NCBI GenBank assembly: GCA_004335835.1
Contig: RWJK01001507.1
Location: 1-52,642 of the forward strand
DNA: 52,642 nt
Reading direction: 5' to 3'
From: Scenedesmus sp. ARA3
Lineage: Eukaryota; Chlorophyta; Chlorophyceae; Sphaeropleales; Scenedesmaceae
Shown: piece by piece, positions 11,481-23,177 of the stretch
How the letters are laid out: each line of letters starts with the position of its first letter
Position numbering within the stretch: the stretch's first letter is position 1
Program-made: the position numbers and the translations under genes
The notes under the pieces: model-generated
Database searches by the model: none
The model's input: the letters and a program-made list of their open reading frames with translations, nothing else
Told to the model about the DNA's origin: nothing

Positions 11481-11580
11481 AATTCCAGTGGATGGCTGAT
11501 GTAGTGGTTGCCCAATGAGCCTGTCATGGGCTGGAAATTGGGCTGTGTTCCCGTCGTGTAACACACAAATCGTGATTGAC
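11481..11580 (+). repeat. Dispersed repeat copy b (carries TGTAA)
   Basis: This is the reverse complement of the repeat at 1663-1772, matching over about 100 bp. It contains cgtcgtgtaacacacaaatc, so TGTAA lies in the sense of the coiled-coil gene upstream. Confidence 0.75.
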
Positions 11581-11749
11581 CCAGGTTGACCAGCCCTTTG
11601 GTGCTTTAACAGCGCTGTCATATCATGTATGCACACTTTGGTGGTTTGTGGCATCGACAGGCCAGCATTGCTGCACACAGCGTGGCATTTGCTCAGATCG
11701 GGTGCCACCAGTGAGACCTGTATGGTGCCCCGCTTTTTCAACAATCAAC

Positions 11750-12080
11750 AACTAAGCTCGGTGCCGTTGCGGCCTGCGGCCCGGGTCGCCCACACAAACA
11801 AGTGGGCCCTTGCCCTTGCCTCCAGCCCATATGATGTTACAAATTCAGACGCGTGTCCTGCCATGTCCACTAAACTTGGTGCCGCCGCGGCCTGCGTGCA
11901 AAGCCGCCGCCTACACCAGCCATGATCGGCCCCTGCTTGGCTTTTGCTGCCACCACCATATGATATCATCTACCAAAAACAACGCCGTCCTGCTTCTCAG
12001 CTGCTAAGCTCGGTGCCGACGCGGCCTGCGTGCAAAGCCGCCGCCTACACCCGCCATGATGGGCCCCTGCTTGGCCTTGC
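11750..12080 (-). repeat. Three copies of the terminal exon end
   Basis: The C-terminal codons (GGGFARRPRRHRA*, minus strand, 12004-12060) recur at about 11876-11940 and, decayed, at 11755-11800, with roughly 125-bp spacing. The 11876 copy keeps ..GCACGCAGGCCGCGGCGGCACC. TTACA at 11837-11841, between two copies, is a poly(A) signal candidate for this gene. Confidence 0.8.
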
Positions 12081-13767
12081 CGCCCTTCTGCTTCGCCACC
12101 TCGGCCTGCCGCCTCTCCTCAGCCAGCTGAACCCTAAACAGCAGGGCTTTAGCCTCCGCTGATGTCAGCATATTCGCTGTCGCTGCTGACTCAGCGCCAA
12201 CTGCTGACTCAGTGCCCGCTGCGACTGACTCGGCACTCGCTGCTGACGTCAGCCGCCCTGGCCCTGCGGCTGACTCAGCGCTGCTGCTGCTGCTGCCGAT
12301 TGGGATGTGCAGCTCCTGCATGCGTGCCAGCTGGCTGGGCGTGGCTGGCAGCTCAGGCAGGCCGTGCGTCTTGGCGTGGCGCAGCAGCTCCCCGCAGCAG
12401 TAGCAGCAGCAGCAGCAGCAGCAGCAGAACGCCAAATGAGTTGTGTCACGGCCTTGTCAGCATATTCCTGCAAGGCTTGCCGTACCGGAGAGGTTGCCAG
12501 ACGCAGCCAGCTTTGCAGGTGACACCCACAGCCAAGGAAGTCGAGCGCTGCTGCTGCCTCCCGTCTTCTGTTGCCTGTGTTTCTGCTTTGCGCATCAAAG
12601 CAGCTGCAGACACCTGCTGCTGCTGCTGCTGCTGCTTGTGCTGTGCTGTGCTGCCGTGCTCTCACCTGTGTGCATCCAGGCAGCTGTACCTCCTGCTGGT
12701 GGGCAGCCCAGCGGCACGCAGCAGCTCCAGCTGGCGGGGCGCTGCAGGGCAGAGCAGGAAGATGCAAAACAACAGCGATGTCAATGCACATGGCGTCACA
12801 GGCGATGATTGATGAAAGCAGCCCAGCGGCATGCCGCAGCTCCAGCTGGCGCGGCGGCCTACAGAACAGCGTAGCGCCATGATGTTATGGAACATGATGA
12901 TGTTGCAGGCGAACTTTGAAGATGCAGCCTTTTGAGAATCTGCTCCCCTGCATGCGTTCTTGCTGGTCGGTGGTGTGGCTGGTGCTGGCTGCCATGCACA
13001 GGAATTCCCTTGGGCGGCGGCAGCAGCAACAGCTGCTGTCATTGTATAAGCTAAACCACTTGCTACAATGACGGCTGGCGCCGCTACTTGCAGCACTCCA
13101 CAGCGCCTGGCAACCACACACATGCTGCATAACACACAACATACACATATGTGCTCTGCCCCATGCTGCACAAGGCTGCATCACGCTTGCAGCACAGGCC
13201 ACACTCACTTGCAAGCATTGCCGGCTGCTGCTCGCTGGCCTTGCTAGGCACCTTCCAGCCCCCAACCATGCCAGCCAGCCGCACTGCTGCCTCCCTGCTC
13301 AGAAAAGCATGCTGCTGCGTTACCAGCAGCGCTGCCACCCGCTCAGCTCTGGCCAGTGCTGCTGGCAGCGGCAGCGGCTTTGCCGCACTGCTGCTGCTGC
13401 TGCTGCTGCTGCTGGCGGCTGCTGCTGCTGCTGCAGGCTGGCCTGCGCTGTATGCAGTGAGCAGTGCTGTTGCTGCAGGGGCAGTTGCAATGGGATGCAT
13501 GGAGCCATCTGGCAGCTCCAGATGCAGCTCATACAGGGCTGAGGGGTCAAGCCTCTTCCCAGCAGCAGCAGCAGCAGTAGCAGCAGCAGCAGGCTTTCTG
13601 GCAGCAGCAGGCTTGATGGCGGGGGCAGCAGCAGCAGCAGCGCTGCCATCAAGTGCCAGCAAGAGGTCTCCGCTGTCAATGTCATGCTTGCCAAGGCTGC
13701 TGCTGCTGCTGCTGCTGCTGCTGTCAGCACTATCCTGATCGTCTGTCGTGCGCCAGCCGTCATAAGC

Positions 13768-13802
<35 letters not shown>

Positions 13803-13858
13803 GTGGCCGGCGGCGGCGCCGTGGAGCTGCAGGCGGGTTGGCTGGCAGCAGCGCTGAC

Positions 13859-13890
<32 letters not shown>

Positions 13891-16800
13891 AGCTGGTGCA
13901 GCTTGGTCATCTGCTGCAACACCTGCAGCTGCTGCTGCTGCGAGGCCGTCTCCTGCTGCTGCTGCTGCTGGTATCAGCCAGAGGTAGCTCCCTGACATGA
14001 GATCCAGCAGCAGCCGCTGCCCGCTGATGACCAGCCAGGTGTGCCTGGGCCTCAGCCCGGCCTCAAACTGCGCATCCAGATCTTCAACCAGGGCTTTGCG
14101 GGCCGGCAAAACCTCGTCCCAGGCCCCTGAACCCTGCTGAACCCCGGACGCAAAACCGCCAGCGGCGGCGGCGGCAGCGGCTGCCGCGCCAGCTTCTGCT
14201 TTGAGAGCTTCCTTCGAGGGCCGTGCGGTGCTTCTGGTGAAGTTTGCGGTGAGCAGTGACTGCAGGAGGTGGTCTGCTGCTTGGCGGTACATGAGTGCGG
14301 TGCTGCCGCTGTGCACGAGGTAGGAGGGCGCGTAGGGTGACATGTGGCGCGTGATGAACAGCTGGCGGTCAGTGGCGGGCAGCCGCATCGTCTGCAGCGC
14401 AGCAAACAATCATACAACAAATCAGAAAGGTAGGTACAAGAGCAGTAGGTAGGGGTGGGGATGACATGTGGCGGGTGATGAACAGCTGGCGATCCGTGGC
14501 CGGCACCCGCATCGTCTGCGGGGCAGCACAAAACGAAAGAATACAAAAAATATCAAGACCAGAAGTAGGGGGTGGGTGGGGGGCGTAGGGTGACATGTTG
14601 CGGGTGATGAACAGCTGGCGGTCAGTGGCTGGCAGCCGCATTGTCTGCAGCGCAGCACAAAACAAAACAGTGCAAAGAACATCATGACCAAAAGTAGGGG
14701 GTGGGTGGGTGGGCACGTAGGGTGACATGTGGCGGGTGATGAACAGCTGGCGGTCAGTGGCTGGCAGCCGCATTGTCTGCAGCGCAGCGCATGAAACATA
14801 AAACTTATAAGAACAGTCGGTGCGGGTGGGGGGTGGCATGTGGCGGGTGATGAACAGCTGGCGATCAGTGGCTGGCAGTGGCATCGTCTGCAGCGCAGCA
14901 AAACAAACAAAAGAATACAAAAATAAAGACCAGAAGTACGGGGTGGGTGGGCGTGCAGAGTAACATGTGGCGGTTGATGAGCAGCTGCCGCTCTGTGGCT
15001 GGCAGCCCCATGGTCTCCAGTGCAGCGCATCAGCCCCAAAACATATAGGGACAGTAGGTACAAGAGCAGTACGTGCAAGAACAGTAGGTAGGGGCGTAGG
15101 GTGCCATGTGGCGGGTGATGAACAGCTGCCGATCTGTGGCCGGCAGCCGCATCGTCTGCGGCGCAGCGCATGAAACACAAGACAGAGAAAATCAAGACCA
15201 TGATCAGGGGTGGGTGGGTGGGCGCATAGGGTGACATGTGACGGGCTAAGCGCAGCTGGCGCTCTGCGGCTTGCCGAACTGAAGCAAGCTGCTGCTGCTG
15301 ACGCTCAGTACACTCAACTACAACCACACCAAGCTCACCAGAAGTGGACAGCCCTTGCGCTGGCAACGGTCCACACACTGCATGGAGGAAATAGATAGGC
15401 TGACACCCCAACACTGCAAGCCCGCACCTCGACGACGTAGCGGTCAATGGTGTTGTTGATGGTGCCACGGCTCCAGGCGGGGTCATACGGGATGCCATAC
15501 AACATTAACAAGCAACTAAACCCTGCAGCAAGACGTGCTAAACCCAAGCCCGCACCTCCACCACGTATCGGTCGATGGTGTTGTTCACGGTGCCGCGGCT
15601 CCGCAGGGTCGTAAGGGATGCCGTGCCGCTCACAGAACACAGCCTGCGTCTCCGACATGGCACAAACCAGGCAGCAGCTGCTGCACGCTTTTCAAACCAC
15701 GGCACACCAAAAATACCTCACCAGATTTCCTCACTCCCAAATTTGACATGGTGAGGCGAACCTGCAGGAAACCGATGTGCTAACAAAACCATCATGGTCA
15801 TGGCATGACCACCCACCTCCACCACGTAGCGGTCGATGGTGTTGTTGACCGTGCCCCTGCTCCAAGCAGGGTCGTATGGGATGCCGTGCCGCTCACAGAA
15901 CACGGCCTGCGTCTCCGACATGGCCCTGTCGCGCCACTCCATGCCTGCCTCGCGCAGCTGCGCGTCCATGGGGTGGGCTGCTTTGACCCAGGCCTCCGCC
16001 AGCAGCTGTAGCAGCAAGGGTGTAAGAGACAGGACATAAATGACGCAGCTCTCGTTGAAAAAGGTCACGAAGTGAATGCCAACTTTGCGGAATAGCTGTG
16101 TTCATATACGCCCGCCTCGCGCAGGTGGGCGTCGTTTGGGTGGGTTGCTGTGACCCAGGCCTCCGCCAGCCAGCAGCTGCAGCATCAAGGTTGCAAGAGA
16201 CGCGGCACATGTTATGCAAAACTGAAAAGCTTTGAGATGAAGATGATTGATGGTGATTGCCACATCACAATATCGCCTGTTTGTATAGCCGCGCAGGTGG
16301 GCGTCCATGGGGTGGGCTGCTTTGACCCAGGCCTCCGCCAGCAGCTGCACAAACAGGGGCATACGCACCAGGCGCAGGCGGAAGAACACAACGGGATTGT
16401 TAAGCAGCACTGACTGTAGGACTGTTTCATGAAACAGTGCCTGGCAGTAAAGCGTGTAGGTATGCCTGTTGATCCATGACCGCCTCGCGCAGGTGGGCAT
16501 CCATGGGGTTGGCTGCGTTGACCCACGCCTCCGCCAGCAACTGCAGCACCAAGAGTATGACGTGACATGCAAGGTACAACAAGATGATAACGCGGCTTAG
16601 GCAGAGACTCACACTCAGAGGGTGATACGCCACCTTGAGCAACAACAGTCAGCCATGTGAACACTAGTGCCAGTCATGTACCCCCGCTCACCCGTGCGCC
16701 AGGCTCCTCATCGTGTGCCCTCGTGCCCGGCAGCGGCGACAGCTGTCCCAGCCCCTCCTCTATTTCAGGCACCGCCGGCCTTTTTTCGATCAGCCTATCC

Positions 16801-18504
16801 CACTATCCAACCCAATTGCGTTCTTGGACGCAAAACCACCCAGTCCAACTTGACTAAATGTCATTAAAAAGCAAATGACAGGTGTTCTCAGATGTGTCCT
16901 CATATGCAATCAAGCATCGCTCACCCGTGCGCGCTGCAGGCTCCTCATTGGCTTGCCGCTCGTGCCATGCAGCGGCGACAGCTGCCCCAGCCCCTCCTCT
17001 ATCTCCGGCACCCAGCCACATCAAAACTTCTTAGTCAGCCACAGCACCAGCAGCCCAGTCATGTTGGCTCCCACAAAAACCAGTCGTTCAACTCAGCTGA
17101 ACTATACCAACAAGTAAACTCCAGATGTCTTCAACGATACCCTAAACTGCAATCAAGCATTGCTCACCCGTGCGCGCTGCAGGCTTCTCATCGGCTTGCC
17201 GCTCGTGCCAGGCAGAGGCGACAGCTGCCCTAAGCCCTCCTCTATCTCAGGCACCCAGCCGTGTTTCTTTTTAGTCAGCCACAACACCAGCAGCCCAGTC
17301 ATGTTTGCGCCCCTGCCGCGCTTTAGGGGTATAGCCCAGCTGCCGCTATCCAGGATCGTCCAGATCAGATCTCCGCGGCATGCGGCGACACTGCTGCTGC
17401 TGCTGCTGCTGGCAGGGGTCAGATCTGGGAGCGTGCTGCCGCCGCTGCTGCTGCTGCTGCTGATGGCGGCGGTGGCGGCGGCGGCTGCAGAGTCAGGTGG
17501 CGTGCTGCTGCGGCGGCGCCGACGGCTGCTGCTGCCGGCAGAAGTAGTGCCGTCACTTGCTGCTGCTGCTGCTGCTGCTGCACTGCTGCCACTTGCCAGT
17601 GCTCCTAGCTCAGCCGGCAGCAGCAGCTGCCCACAATAAGAGCCAAGCACGTCACTGCATGTGAGGCTTCTATGACCTGCAGCAGCTGCTGCTGCTGAGA
17701 CAAAGTCCACCACCACGCAGAGGCTTCCGCTGCTGCTGCTGCTGCTGCTGCCGGCTCCAGCTGCGGTTGGCAGCAGCACTGGAGCCAGCCGGGCAGCATA
17801 TGCTGCTGCATCTGCTGCTGCTGCCAGCATCATGCAGCAGCTGATATCACTGCCAAGCAGTGCTGCTGCTGCTGCATCACCTGCCAGGCTGCTGACCAAG
17901 ACCCTGTCAGGACCCTCCCTGAAAGCGCCCAGCACAACAGCCTGCTCCTCCGGCGGCTGATCGTCATGTAACGTTAAACTGCTGATACCCTGGAGGTTTA
18001 GGGTTACTGACAGCTGGCGGGCGTGTGTGGCACTGCTGGTGTATGCTACTGCCTTGCCACCGCTGCTGAAAGCTCGGTATGCTGCTGCTACAATGCTACT
18101 GCTGCTGGTCTGGCTACATAAGGCCATCCAAGGATCAGTTTCTGTTGCATCTGCTGCTGCTGCTGCTGCTGCTGCTGAGTTAGCCTGGGTGCTGCTAGGC
18201 AGTAAGCCCGTGGGTATGCTGACAGCTGCCACTGGCCGCACCATTCCCTCTGCTGCTGCCTGCGGCAGTGTCAGCTCAAACCTTGGGGGCAGGAACTCAG
18301 CTGCTGCTCCACTGCTGCTGCCTCCCACCAGCTGCTGCTGCTGCTGCTGTGATGACTGTGTGTGTTGCAGCAGCAGCATTTGCCAGCCCCTGCTGCTGAT
18401 TGACACAAGCAGCCTCCCTGGATTTGGCTCCAGGAACCGCAGCTGACGCAGCAGCTGCTGCGCTGCTGTTCTGAGCCCCTCATCAAACAAACTGCTGCTG
18501 CCGC

Positions 18505-18537
<33 letters not shown>

Positions 18538-18991
18538 GGGCCAGGAAGCCCTCTTCAAATATTGCCAGGCCTTGCTGTGCTGCCTGCTGCTGCAGCAGCA
18601 GCTGCGTGGATACACCAGGCATCTGGCACATGCGCTGCAGATCAATCAGCAGCACTGTGTCTCGGGGTTTAATCAGCTCGCCCGGCAAAACCCTAGGGCT
18701 TAACCCCGCAGGGTTTAGCAGCGGCAGCAGGGCGGCTTTGAGCTCCAGAACCCTAGCCGGACTGCTGACGAGTACTAGTACTGTGTGGGTTCTGGCATAA
18801 TGTGTTACAAGCTGTGCTATAACGGGGTTTATGTCTGCGCTGGGCGGCAGCCGCAGCAGGCTGCGCTGCTGTGCTGACAGCTGAGACACCACTGCTGAAA
18901 CTGCTGCTGCTTGGTATGGCTGCATTGTGTCAGACGTGCTGCCGCCATTTGCTGTAGTGCCTGGATGCAGTGCTGCATTGCTGCCATCAGC

Positions 18992-19048
<57 letters not shown>

Positions 19049-19645
19049 TTGGCTGGTCGCACCAGAGCAATATCCTTTCACCTGGCAGTGGACTGCATGC
19101 AGCTGCTGCAGCAGCTGCAGTGCGGGGAGCGGCAGCTGCTGCTGCTGCTGCTGCTGCCATGACAGCAGTTTGCTTGTCTCAAGATGCTGCTGCGGCCCTT
19201 TGTGTTGATGCTGCTGCTGCTGTACATCTGTGTGGTGGCTTTCCTGCTCATGCTGCTGCTGATTTGCTGTATGGCTGCAGCTGTTCAAGCAATGGACTGA
19301 TGTACACCGTACTGAGGCCTGAAAGTTTTTAAAAGCAAGCAGCAAAGCAAACATGGGAGGTAACATGTAAGGAGGCGCCAGCATGAACAGCAGCAGCGGC
19401 AGCAGTCACAAATGCTACATCTCAGGATCAGCAGCATGGAGCCTCTGAACACGACTCGAGTAAAATGTAAACTACTTTCAAGTGCTTTCGAGGCTCTATG
19501 CGGGTAAGAAGAGCACTGCCGGGAGGCTCACCTCAGCAGCAGCAGCAGCAGCACTGGCACTACTGCCCGCAAGTGACTGCTGTGTGCTGCCGACTAAGGA
19601 GCCCAGTCGTCCAAAAAGCTTCGAGGAGATTTGGTAAGAGCGCAT
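12004..19645 (-). CDS. Organelle-targeted SF2-helicase-like protein
   Basis: Exons in phase on the minus strand: 19645-19532, 19318-17168, 16005-15817, 14391-13209, 12741-12666, and 12510 onward, ending ...RRPRRHRA* at 12004. Exon 1 (MRSYQISSKLFGRLGSLVGS...) is basic, Ser-rich and free of acidic residues for its first 37 positions, like a mitochondrial or plastid presequence. Exon 2 has polyQ, then MQPYQAAAVSAVVSQL (Q-motif/motif I region), TVLVLVSSPARVLELKAAL (motif Ia-like), and a helicase-C-like half with GKAVAYTSSATHARQLSVTL and VVLGAFREGPDRVLVSSLAG. Walker A is replaced by LRLPPSADIN and the DExH position by AIFEEGF, so ATPase activity is doubtful. Exon 3 encodes ERHGIPYDPAWSRGTVNNTI and exon 4 TDRQLFITRHMSPYAPSYLV; neither is recognised. 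The frame changes once across a (CTG)n at 12404-12436. Only the helicase fold is inferred. Confidence 0.7.
12404..12436 (-). other. Frame change across a CTG repeat
   Basis: Upstream coding (WLRLATSPVRQALQEYADKA) and downstream coding (ELLRHAKTHGLPELPATP) are both convincing but in different frames. The switch falls in the (CTG)n run. I see no normal intron here. A repeat-length indel, real or from assembly, is the simplest cause. Confidence 0.6.
12666..12875 (-). repeat. Duplicated 5' edge of the 76-nt exon
   Basis: The exon starting at 12741 (CGCCCCGCCAGCTGGAGCTG) has a decayed copy at about 12815-12869 (GCCGCGCCAGCTGGAGCTGC), 128 bp upstream on the coding strand. Confidence 0.75.
14330..15290 (-). 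repeat. Eight-copy array of an exon 5' edge with acceptor
   Basis: Exon 4 of the helicase-like gene begins at 14391 (TMRLPATDRQLFITRHMSPY). Its first 50-65 bases plus the preceding acceptor (..ctgcgctgcag) recur with 5' edges at about 14515, 14644, 14776, 14887, 15014, 15155 and 15280, spaced 111-141 bp. Copies drift: the last reads AERQLRLARHMSPYAP. Between copies lies about 65-75 bp of C/T-rich, intron-like sequence. Confidence 0.9.
15400..15830 (-). repeat. Three copies of exon 3 3' edge plus donor
   Basis: The exon end HGIPYDPAWSRGTVNNTIDRYVVE|gt is at 15817-15905. Copies end at about 15556 (with a small deletion) and 15427 (IPYDPAWSRGTINNTIDRYV), both downstream in the intron and both keeping a gt donor. 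Confidence 0.9.
15950..16560 (-). repeat. Four copies of exon 3 5' edge with acceptor
   Basis: The real start is at 16005 (LLAEAWVKAAHPMDAQLREA). Copies start at about 16175 (strongly decayed), 16345 (LLAEAWVKAAHPMDAHLR) and 16540 (LLAEAWVNAANPMDAHLREA). Spacing is 170-195 bp and all lie upstream in the intron. Confidence 0.9.
16680..17260 (-). repeat. Three copies of exon 2 3' edge plus donor
   Basis: The exon end VPEIEEGLGQLSPLPGTSG..SLQRAR|gtgagc stops at 17168. Copies end at about 16927 and 16692, spaced about 240 bp. The 16927 copy differs by only a few bases and keeps its donor. Confidence 0.9.
18995..19045 (-). repeat. (CTG)17 coding polyglutamine
   Basis: An uninterrupted CTG run lies in exon 2 of the helicase-like gene. 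On the coding strand it reads as CAG codons for a polyglutamine tract near the N-terminus. Confidence 0.9.
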
Positions 19646-21700
19646 GAATGAGCTTTGAAGATTGTATTTGCTTCGCTATCATCAGGACGCCTCACTGGCA
19701 CTGGAGAGCGTCAAGATCAGTCTGCATAAATAAACCAAAAACCATTGAAACAGTAAAGCGATGCTGTGTGTCCTCCAGCATTTTGACTGTCTTCCGTACC
19801 TGGTGGCAACCTTGGGGTTGTTCTGCTGGGTGACTTGCTTGCTGGTGTACAGCGCTTTTCTACATCGAAAACATAAATAGATGCACTCAAATTTTCTGCA
19901 GTCGTTGATTGCAGAAAGCTCCATCGCTACGGTGCAGCGTAATCCTCTCAAGCTGAGTTTGCGCTCAACAACAGGAGGGATCAGCCCTTTGAATAATCCT
20001 TCAACAAAAGTCTTATCGAGCGTGTAGGCTTACTGGGATGATCACCAAAATGTGCACTAATTCAGACAGCAACTTCTCAGCCTGATGATATCATAAATAA
20101 TCGATCATTTATAAAGACAGCAGCTGGCACGCGCCAAGGCCCTTGATGGGGGCGGCCCCCATCATACTGTAAACGCTGTAGGAATCCCCACCCCTATGCT
20201 GAGTAGGGTACGATATGCATGGTACCATGGCCATATCTTTTCCATTATACACCGTCATACCATACCGTACTTGTAACAAGAGTCTGAGATCACTTGGGTG
20301 TTGATGGCATGACTCATGCCCATATGCATGCCATGCAGCGCAGTGCGCTTGTGACATGCTGTTGCATCATGCAGGAGTCCTGCAAGGACTCAACCTGGAA
20401 TCATGATCCAATGATGATTGTGCTTTGCAACAAACTATATGCAGCTGTAATACTGGAACCTGTCTGTACCTACGCGGCACTGACCTCCCATGCGGCACAC
20501 ACGGCACCAGCCGCTGAGGGCCTCAGCCTGACTCAGGCTCAGTGAAACGGCCCGGGGCCGTGCAGGCCGCCGCAGGCATCATGCCATGATGGCCCATGGC
20601 AGTGTGACACAGCCTGACAAGCCTACACTGGCAGGTCTCTGACATTTTGCTGCAAAGCCAGGATGGCATGCGAAATTGGACGAACTACTTCATAGCAGCA
20701 ATTACTGCGAAGACATAGACCCCGAGCCACAGCGGCGCCGCCGGCGGCAAGCACGAGAGCAGCATGCTGCACTGCAAGAGCTGTTCAAAGACACAACCTA
20801 GACAGCAGAATCACCGTAGCACTGACATAACTGGGGGTTGACCGGAGTCATATACAAGGAGACCTTGAAACGATCAAAACCATCTTGTGGTGGAGAACAC
20901 ATGATAAGCAGCACTAGCAAGTGTCTTGGCACGAGCAGAAATGCTTCAGTTCTCGGCAGTGATCACTGCTTTGTCATGACAAACTTGCAGAAGATCTGGA
21001 AGGAACGCAGTGCAGTGATGGTGGCAGCAAGGAACGAATGCCACAAAACCAGCTCCAAGCTCAAGCTGGGAAACAAACCGAGAGCACAGGTAGCAGACCA
21101 ACTCATCGCAAACCACGACTGAGATAAGCACCAGCACATCGCCCGCTTGTGCCGTAGGGTCCAAGCGGACATGTAGAGGGTATGGAGCTTATAAGCTTAA
21201 AAATTATGGGTGCCGCCCCTGGCCACACACACTCTCTGCAGCAGTAACTTGCTGTAACACTTGCCCAGAAGCTGCAGAGCTGCCAGGGTAGCCACTGACT
21301 TTCTCAATATGGTATACCGAGAATTAAAACCTCCCTCAGGCATTCACAGATGTGCTGGCAGGCCCAGCAAATGATGTGCCAAAAAAATCAACACACTCAG
21401 TGTGTGCAGTGACTGCAGTGTCAGATGCAGTGCTGATGACATGCAGTCATTCCCTGCGGGGAATCATTCGGATCATATCGGGGGATCATATCGGATACGG
21501 TTGTATCATTCCACATACACTAATCATTCTGTGTAGACCTGCACAGCCTCCATCACGATGTTGATTTAGAAGCGTCGGTTCACATGTATGTGATGATCAT
21601 GCAGGCAGGATTGTCAGGACCACTGGTCCGTCGACACAAACGCCTGAAGCCATTTCTTCAAGGTATACTGGCGCAGCACCGCCCCCAGTGTCCACACCAA
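19646..21700. other. 2-kb stretch without a supported gene
   Basis: I see no gene I can support. It holds the upstream region of the helicase-like gene, a perfect hairpin at 20146-20166, a segment at 19790-19860 that recurs at 28545-28585, and the 3' flank of the decarboxylase gene. The open frames at 20838-21122 (+) and 20946-21164 (-) match nothing I know. Confidence 0.4.
20146..20166. repeat. Perfect 9-bp-stem hairpin
   Basis: TGATGGGGG-cgg-CCCCCATCA is a perfect inverted repeat with a 3-base loop. No gene is attached to it. Confidence 0.8.
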
Positions 21701-22729
21701 GCACCTTTCAACAACCGCGCACAGCTCGTGCTGCTGCTCAAGCCCTGGGCTTGAAAAACACCCTGTGCAGCAAGCGCTGCATTGACTGGCCCGGCTGCAA
21801 GCTGCCGCTGCGACTCGCATCCAACTCCATAGAGCCCAGCCCCACAGAGCTCAGCGGCGCCAGCAGCCCATCTAATGCCTCCTCTTCCTCATCTATGGGG
21901 CCCATTCTCGCTCCAACATGAGCCTGGCTGGTGCCCATCATCCTCATCTACCGCCACCTCATCCTCCTGCTCTCGCATGTCACGCTCAGGGATGGTGTGC
22001 GGGATGCTGAGCATGCTGACCACGGCAGCCTGTGGCAGCACGTTGCCCCAGCCCTTGTCTGCCTTGCAGGAGAATAGGAACAGCCGCACGGGCTGCAGGA
22101 AGGCCCCCTTGGTGTAGTTGCTGCAGGTGCAGTATGTTTATGGTGCGCATGGGCAGCGCCGGGCAAGCGATGTGATTAGCAGTCAGCAGTGTGGTGGCTG
22201 ACAAGAGTTGCTGGTCTGTGCAAAAGGTCCTGTAATGTCAAGGGTGCTGCACAGGACGGTGCATATGCAGCAGCGCCTAACAATGTCTGATGTGGTGAGC
22301 AGTGGACCTGCAGCTACAAGGATGCCGCGCGTTGCTCTTCTTCTGGTTCGTACCTGGCAGATGCGATGGTATAGGCGCCGGCGTAGGGGAACATCAGCCA
22401 ATCCCCATCGCGCAGGCGTGGCAGCTGCATTGAGCAGCAGGTACACATGCATAGGATCGGCAAACAGTTGGCAGGAGTCGTAGCCAGGCTGATCAATCTC
22501 TCTGCTTGCAGGATTATCACATGTGGCAGCGGACAGCGACAGTAGGAGCGCCTTGAACTGTACTGCACAAGCGTGGAGGCACACAGCGGACCCACGTCAA
22601 GTACAGCAGAACCAACTACATCACCAACTCTCATCACACGACAAGCCGCACACGCACACATACATATATGTGGCTGCACCTGTGCGTGTGCGTGGATTGT
22701 GTCGTGTTCCTTGCCGCTGGTGCCCATCA

Positions 22730-22985
22730 GCCTGCTGCAATGCAGGGACTCAAAGTGCCCGAAGGGACTGCCTTTGGGGTTGGCTCTGTGTGCCGCTGCT
22801 TCTTGCGGCTCCGCCTGCTCAAAATCCAATGACTGGCAGCAGCGGGTTGCGCAGTACCAGGGGACGCGGCTCCATGTCATAAACCACCACCTGCTCAGCA
22901 GCAGCAGCGGCAGCAGCAGCAGCAGCAGCAGCAGCACCAGGCGACTGGGCTCTATGTCTCAAAGCACCACTTACTCAACAGCAGC
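22730..22985 (-). repeat. Duplicated exon-like 5' edge in the decarboxylase gene
   Basis: GTGGTGGTTTATGACATGGA (minus strand, about 22840-22893) is echoed at about 22935-22975 (GTGGTGCTTTGAGACATAGA), which has lost its frame. The first copy reads VVVYDMEPRPLVLRNPLL, possibly the region after the missing YGSFN segment. Confidence 0.5.
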
Positions 22986-23177
22986 ATCATTAGCAACAGC
23001 AGCACCAGCAGCAGCACCTTACACAGAACGACATGAGAGGTTACAACCACCAGGTATTCTAGCTGCACTAGGCAGGACAGCACTGCTACAGCATGATGCT
23101 ACAGACCATCGAGGGCTTCCCACATTGCAGCAGCCAAGTGCATGTAGACCAGCGTGAATAGCATCATCAGCAGTAGA

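Noticed and set aside
14369..15178. A 269-codon minus-strand open frame through the exon-edge array
   Set aside because: It reads through intron-like spacers between copies of one exon start. I treat it as array readthrough and not as a gene, though I mention it as a possible product of unspliced RNA.
14330..15290. CRISPR-like regular spacing
   Set aside because: Repeats are 50-65 bp and drifting, spacers are themselves related, and the sequence is a eukaryotic gene with an exon inside one unit.
20838..21164. Overlapping open frames on both strands
   Set aside because: No recognisable motif, no splice context and no clear start. Neither strand is favoured.
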